From positions 73,054,984 through 73,118,983 of the forward strand of contig JAHLJT010003656.1 in NCBI GenBank assembly GCA_031308135.1: DNA of 64,000 nt, given 5' to 3'. Both the position numbers and the translations under genes were made by a program. Origin of the DNA: Acheta domesticus. Its lineage: Eukaryota > Arthropoda > Insecta > Orthoptera > Gryllidae. Below are positions 59,167-64,000 of the stretch, piece by piece. The notes under the pieces are model-generated. The model saw only the letters and a list, made by a program, of their open reading frames with translations, made no database searches and was not told where the DNA came from. Position 1 is the first letter of the stretch, and each line of letters starts with the position of its first letter.

Positions 59167-60280
59167 TTTTGGTAAATTCAAAAAAGGATCCTTTCAACTC
59201 TCCCTTTTATCTTCGTTTAACGCAACTGCAATTGTGTTCGTTATGCTCACGTACGATTAATCATGAATGGACGAGTCAAATATACTGAAATATTGCAGAA
59301 ACTGCTCAAATGTCAGAAAAATACAAATTCTGAAAACGCCTAAACCATTTCCACAGCGTTGGGCGATGACACTGAATCAGGTGACGAGATCAACAAACCT
59401 ATACTTCGGTTTTTCTTTCTTGGCGCATGAGGGTGTGTCATAATTTAATATCTCACGGTATTTCGCGTCGTTCTCGGTTTTGCCGCCAGAAGTCTCATGG
59501 TCGCCAGCACTGCTCGATAGAGTCGCGATCGTGCGACCCGCAGCGGCACAACCGAGAACGACGCGAAATACCGTGAGATAATCCATTTTGTTGAGACCCC
59601 CCACGCGCCAAGAAAGAAAAACCGAAGTATATGTGTGAGTACTGTATACAGTATGTACAACCTCTGAATATCAGAAATTAAAGATTTGTCAGGAAGTCGA
59701 CGGGACTGTAGACTTCGTGGTTTTATCAATCCGAGGAAGGCACTAATACTTTAATATCTGTGAGTTAATAAAATAAAATATAAAAATTACAATTTATAAA
59801 TGTATTATTTGCATAATGGAAAAAATCAACGAAATCTTTGTTAGTATCGTCCCAAATCAACCACTTGTAAAATCTAAATTTAAAAAGAAGTGTTAAAATA
59901 AAAGCAAGAGAACAAATTGTTGGCATTTATCAAGGAGATAGAAATCTATTCAACATCGTTGGAATTTATATTCTATTTCCAAATTTGTGTTTTTGTTATG
60001 TTGGATATTTCGGAAAATTTTACCAACACTACAATTGTAGACTTCGTGCTACCAAAGAAAATACAAAGGAATGGCCTGGGAACGTCAAATTGTGGTATAA
60101 GAGTAGGAGATGCTTTAATAACAGGGGTTTATTGTACTTCTGTATGTGAGTAGGTGTCACGTGCGAAACCGATAGTGACGGGTGACGATTGTAATATCAT
60201 CATAACCAAATCATAACTCGGCCAGTAAACAGTTTTGTACACATAAAAATTCGTATCTGAAATAATTCCGCTGCTCCATC
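59167..60280. promoter_or_regulatory. Divergent spacer between LAMTOR2 and LAMTOR3
   Basis: 1.1 kb between the start codons, of which 224 bp is the MITE at 59404-59627. GTCACGTG (60156-60163), 118 bases before the LAMTOR3 ATG, matches eight of ten bases of the CLEAR element GTCACGTGAC used by TFEB/Mitf factors at lysosomal genes. No clear coding sequence is present. Regulation is inferred. Confidence 0.5.
59404..59627. mobile_element. Foldback MITE, 224 bp, related to the 249-bp family
   Basis: CTTCGGTTTTTCTTTCTTGG at the left is mirrored at the right, and inner arms tctcacggtatttcgcgtcg / complement also pair. TA on both sides. The core word gcacgatcgcgac (minus strand) and agcagtgct are shared with the 11518 and 38188 elements, so the two families share a core but differ in their termini. 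Confidence 0.85.
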
Positions 60281-60746
60281 ATGACTGAGGTATCGTAATT
60301 TTAATTTTCAAACAAATAGTTAATGCGTTGTATTTAGTTTCTATTTTAACGCCTTTCCCTTTCGCAGGAAATGAAAAAATATTTACATCAACTATTGATG
60401 AGGTAAGCTAGATTATTTAAAGGATGCATATGAAAGGCGTGTTGAATGTGTAACAATATTGCAAAATGGTCATTTACAGAGTGGATGGCCTGTATTGCAT
60501 CCTAGTAACGGATAGAGATGGAGTACCAGTTATAAAAGGTACTATAAAATTTTCTATATTTTTAAAATTTACTTTGTTGAAACGATACGGAATGGTGTTT
60601 TGTTTTGTTTAGTGGCAAATGAAAAAACACCTGAACTTGCCATGCGACCAAGTTTTCTTTCTACGTTTGCCATGGCAGCTGATCAAGGAGGCAAATTGGG
60701 ACTAGGAAAACATAAGACCTTAATTTGCATGTACTCAACGTACCAG
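60281..60746 (+). CDS. LAMTOR3: LAMTOR3 (MP1), Ragulator roadblock subunit, 5' part
   Basis: MEK partner 1: binds LAMTOR2 to form the roadblock heterodimer at the core of Ragulator on lysosomes and late endosomes. Four exons visible: 60281-60289 (only three codons, MTE), 60368-60402, 60480-60538, 60613-60746; all junctions are in frame and give 79 residues. Recognised: GLYCILVTDRDGVPVIKVAN, PELAMRPSFLSTFAMAADQG, KLGLGKHKTLICMYSTYQ. The family has about 124 residues, so roughly 45 C-terminal residues (VVQFNxLPLV...) remain; I did not find that exon up to 64000, so it is likely to the right of the window. A donor gtgaga follows the last visible codon. The start ATG is the first in a short leader. 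Confidence 0.95.
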
Positions 60747-63700
60747 GTGAGAATAGATACACTTCAACACTTGCACAATGCATGAAGTCAGTATCAGACT
60801 ACCTTATGGATAAGTAACGTTCTATCTTGAATTGCACATTTCCAGCAATGGAGAGTACATTGTACCATTTTGCACTAAAATATTAAGAATAAATTTTAAA
60901 TCCAAAATTATTATTGAATAAGTGTGTCTCTTCTTGAGGAGTCAAATTTTATTTTATTCTTAATTGTGGTGTAACCCTTTTATGAGAAAATTGATATATA
61001 AAAGCTTTCAATATTGAAAGAAAAAATTTACACATTTTTTAATTTGAACAAAAAAATACTAAAACTACTAATATACAAGGACATATGATACCAAAGAGAC
61101 AAAAACAAGTCGTAACATTGTACTGAAGAATAAGAAACTAGATAGTCGCAATTCATTAACAGTAAAAGTGTGTGTTTCTTTTGATTAGTGGGAATTGTGC
61201 ACTGATAACCATTCATCAGATACTTTAATTACAAATTTTTTGTTAATTCCACTGCCTTGCTGCTGTTCAGATTGTAGGTATAGAAACATCTTTTGTTTTC
61301 GTCTTTTATATTAAAAAGATTGAAGCAATTTGGTAAATAATGTACGAAATGTTTCCTTCTCTTTCTACAAAAATTTTATTTAGTAATGGGTTGCAAGTTT
61401 TGGTGATTTCTTTAAATGAATGGTAATGTCTGAAAAACATCGTAGCTTATTGGAGGTGCCTTCTCAGTGATAAATTCTCATATTGTGATATCGTTTTACA
61501 CATTTTTTGTTACGTGTGTTGAATAAAAACTTCAAAATTTTGTTGTTTTTTTTTTCAAGTTCAGATGAAAATTCCATTGTTTTAATTTAATTAATTTTCA
61601 GTATAAGAATTGGTTTTGTGTTGTGTACAAAGTATTATTGAGTGTTACTCTCAGAAGCTGAAGTAATTAATATTGCTAGATTTCTTTTGCTTCTATGTTT
61701 GAAATTTGCCTATTAGCACCATATTTTGATCATTCTTTTGATCTAGACCTTGTATTATAAATATAATGTGGAGAATCTTGAGGGTAGGTCAATAAAAGTC
61801 AGTTGTTTGTTTTTCAATGCCAATGATACCATTTCTTTGGTCTGCTCAAGGGCTGTATATATACACTAACAATACGAGATATAACAGTAATATATAGGTA
61901 GTGCAATTGGTTAACACAATTTATCATTACATAAAAAAACCAGCCATATTCAAACGACATTTTATGTTTACACATTTTACCCTTTTATCAGATTTCGTCA
62001 TTATTATCAAAGATAGTTGATAACATATATTAGCTGTTATAGTTATTGCCAACATCCAACAATTTTAGTAATAATGGGCCAAGGTAGGTAGAGACCGGAA
62101 AAATATATAGTATGGAACGTCAAAATATGTGCATAAATATGTAATGAAAACCGTAAGAATATGCAATAAATATTTAAATTGGCTGTAATATGTAATATTT
62201 AAATTCACTTATTAAAAACACATTTACATAATACAAAATTATATTCGTAATAAAATTCCTAAGCAAATTTTAAAAATAATATAGTCATTTTAAAAATCAT
62301 TTGGAGAAACAAGTTGATGCACACTTCGTAACATAGAACTTTTCCATCAGTAGTAGGAGCTTCATCTATGTATCCAAGTCCATAGTTTTGCATCCAGACC
62401 AGGCGCAATAAATTTATTAACATCGTATCATACAAATTGACAATATCTATGCAGCGAACAATCACTGCAGCGTGAAGAATACTCATTGAATGTTAAACGT
62501 CGGCGATCGTCCATGTTTTTCTGAAATTAAGGTTAAAGATCACAATCAATGGCATCAGTGATATTTTTCACACCAAAAGGTGAAAAGAATCTCAGCCACT
62601 GACACGTACTTCCTGTCACTGAGATATGTCACTGAAGCAGGTCCACCGGACTGTGAGAACACACACGTCTTCATATAGGGGATGTGGAGTTGACAGCATG
62701 CAGTAATAATGTAAGAAAAATGTCGATATTTTAAAAAAAATACTTATTTTCATAAAAATGTATAAGAAAATTGAGAGGATAAAAAAAAATTCTGAAAATA
62801 TCAAAAATGTTAAATATGAAATAGTACCAAATATGTCAAAATATGTAACGAGAAAATCTACACAGAAGTATGCGTAGAGAAACAATATAAAGTATGGATA
62901 CGATATATATTAAGTGAAACAAATTAATAAATATGTGGTCATATTCAACATTGATTATTGTTGTAAATTATAGGTTGCAACTAAGAAAATGTTTTATATA
63001 CTTGTAAACTTATACAAACAAAACACTTTATATGTACTTATATCATGAATTAAATTGGTTATTTGTTGTAATTGTATTGTTGGAGTTATTTATTAATAAT
63101 CTTAGAATAGTGCCGAGTTTATCTGCATCAGTTTGATAGTTGCATTCTGATTAATGTTTTTCTTGATTTGTATTTGATTTATTTTTTTAAAATTTATTTA
63201 TTTTTTATTATTTATTTATTGATTTCTCTTGAAGAATGGAAGTTCGATGAAACTGGAAAGTGTATTGTTTTCAATACCATGTTTTGTCCCATTAGGTATA
63301 CAGGGACCTGCCTTTATGTAAAGTAACCCCTCCCCCCCCCATTAAAATATCAATTTCAAATTCAAGGGGCCAGTCATCGGCCAGACTGATTGAAGAATAT
63401 CAATTTTGGAGAAAATCGGCTGAATGGTTTAGGTGCTAGCGTTGACCACAGATGGACGTTTTACAGTCAACAACCCACAAAACATAGATTCTTACAACAC
63501 AGCGTGTTGGAGGAAGTAATTTATTTTATATAGAGATGAGATTTATCCACTTTTTTTCGTTACTAAGGCTCAGCAGTGTGAGTTTTCCTATTGAAAATTC
63601 ACAATTTTTTTCCCACAGCTCTACAATACTCTCTCTACCCTGCTAAACAGTAGTAAGAAAGTAAAAATGTTTACAACAAAATTGTATTATCTTCAAATTT

Positions 63701-64000
63701 TGAAATGAGGCTATTCAACATATAGGAATATGAAATTTGCATAAAACTATTTATTGTGACTATTGGACACTGACATGGAAAACACGATTATCAATCCTAA
63801 TTTTTCACTTCTTGTAAAATGTCAAGACAAAGGTCTGATTGAAAATTCAGCTTAAGGGGATTTTTTCTACAGATGAAACCAAAATTTACTGGACTTTGAC
63901 AGAAAACATAATGTTGGAAAGGGACCCATCACCTACACGTCTGCCCTCAAAGACTGTGATGCTCATTACAACTATAAAATACGATTTTGCTTAAGCAATT
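60747..64000. other. Presumed LAMTOR3 intron or downstream repeats
   Basis: No further LAMTOR3 exon was recognised. Contains the hAT-like copy at 62089, AT-rich sequence, and a fragment of the 36.8-kb repeat (about 63300-63480: catgtaaagta-like word, gaatggtttaggtgctag, gatggacgtttt). Confidence 0.5.
62089..62880. mobile_element. hAT-like element, TAGAGACCGG end, copy 2
   Basis: Begins TAGAGACCGGAAAAATAT and follows the 35405 element through aatgtaataaa-type words, cagtagtaggagcttcatct and acgtcggcgatc. The right end is degraded; a TAGAGA-like word lies near 62875. More decayed than copy 1, and no intact frame. Confidence 0.5.

Noticed and set aside
59377..59729. Minus-strand frames of 75 and 94 codons between LAMTOR2 and LAMTOR3
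   Set aside because: They fall in the foldback MITE palindrome, which creates open frames on both strands.
1..64000. CRISPR arrays, operons or bacterial regulatory signals
   Set aside because: The DNA is clearly a eukaryotic nuclear region with spliced genes; repeated palindromes are transposon ends, not spaced direct repeats.

Overview
The window looks like nuclear DNA of an arthropod, most likely an insect. It is AT-rich, every gene is split by GT-AG introns (tens of bases to about 13 kb), and the spacers and introns are packed with transposable-element debris: tRNA-headed SINEs, foldback MITEs, Tc1/pogo/hAT/piggyBac-like ends and a LINE tail. I cannot name the species. Exon joins were built by hand from reading-frame continuity and splice signals. 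Gene identities come from remembered family sequences, not from a database search.

Eight conserved protein-coding genes can be assembled: PGS1 (-, 5' part only), DRG1 (+), TEPSIN (-), RAB40 (+), GID4 (-), KCTD5/insomniac (+), LAMTOR2 (-) and LAMTOR3 (+, 5' part only). They alternate strand without exception. This gives four head-to-head pairs (PGS1/DRG1, TEPSIN/RAB40, GID4/KCTD5, LAMTOR2/LAMTOR3) joined tail to tail. Two pairs share ATG-to-ATG gaps of only 178 and 285 bp; the other two gaps have been widened by MITE insertions.

Layout: 1-7.4 kb is repeats plus sequence left of the last visible PGS1 exon. 7.4-10.1 kb holds PGS1 exons 1-5. 10.1-11.9 kb is a divergent spacer with three palindromic elements. 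11.9-19.0 kb is DRG1. 19.4-25.3 kb is TEPSIN. 25.4-39.7 kb is RAB40, mostly one 13.2-kb intron full of repeats. 41.0-42.2 kb is GID4. 42.5-56.1 kb is KCTD5, whose last coding exon is only 30 nt and lies 11.9 kb past the previous one. 58.6-59.2 kb is LAMTOR2. 60.3-60.7 kb is the first 79 codons of LAMTOR3. The rest to 64 kb is repeats.

Functionally, LAMTOR2 and LAMTOR3 are the two roadblock subunits that form a heterodimer inside Ragulator on lysosomes, and here they sit head to head. RAB40 (CUL5 SOCS-box), GID4 (CTLH E3 receptor) and KCTD5 (CUL3 adaptor) are three consecutive substrate receptors of different ubiquitin ligases. Tepsin is the AP-4 accessory protein, but this copy ends directly after its second helical domain, with no recognisable AP-4-binding tail. 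The strongest new-looking observations are the strict strand alternation, the tailless tepsin, the KCTD5 terminal micro-exon, a repeat with a ~295-bp internal period, and several nested transposon insertions.
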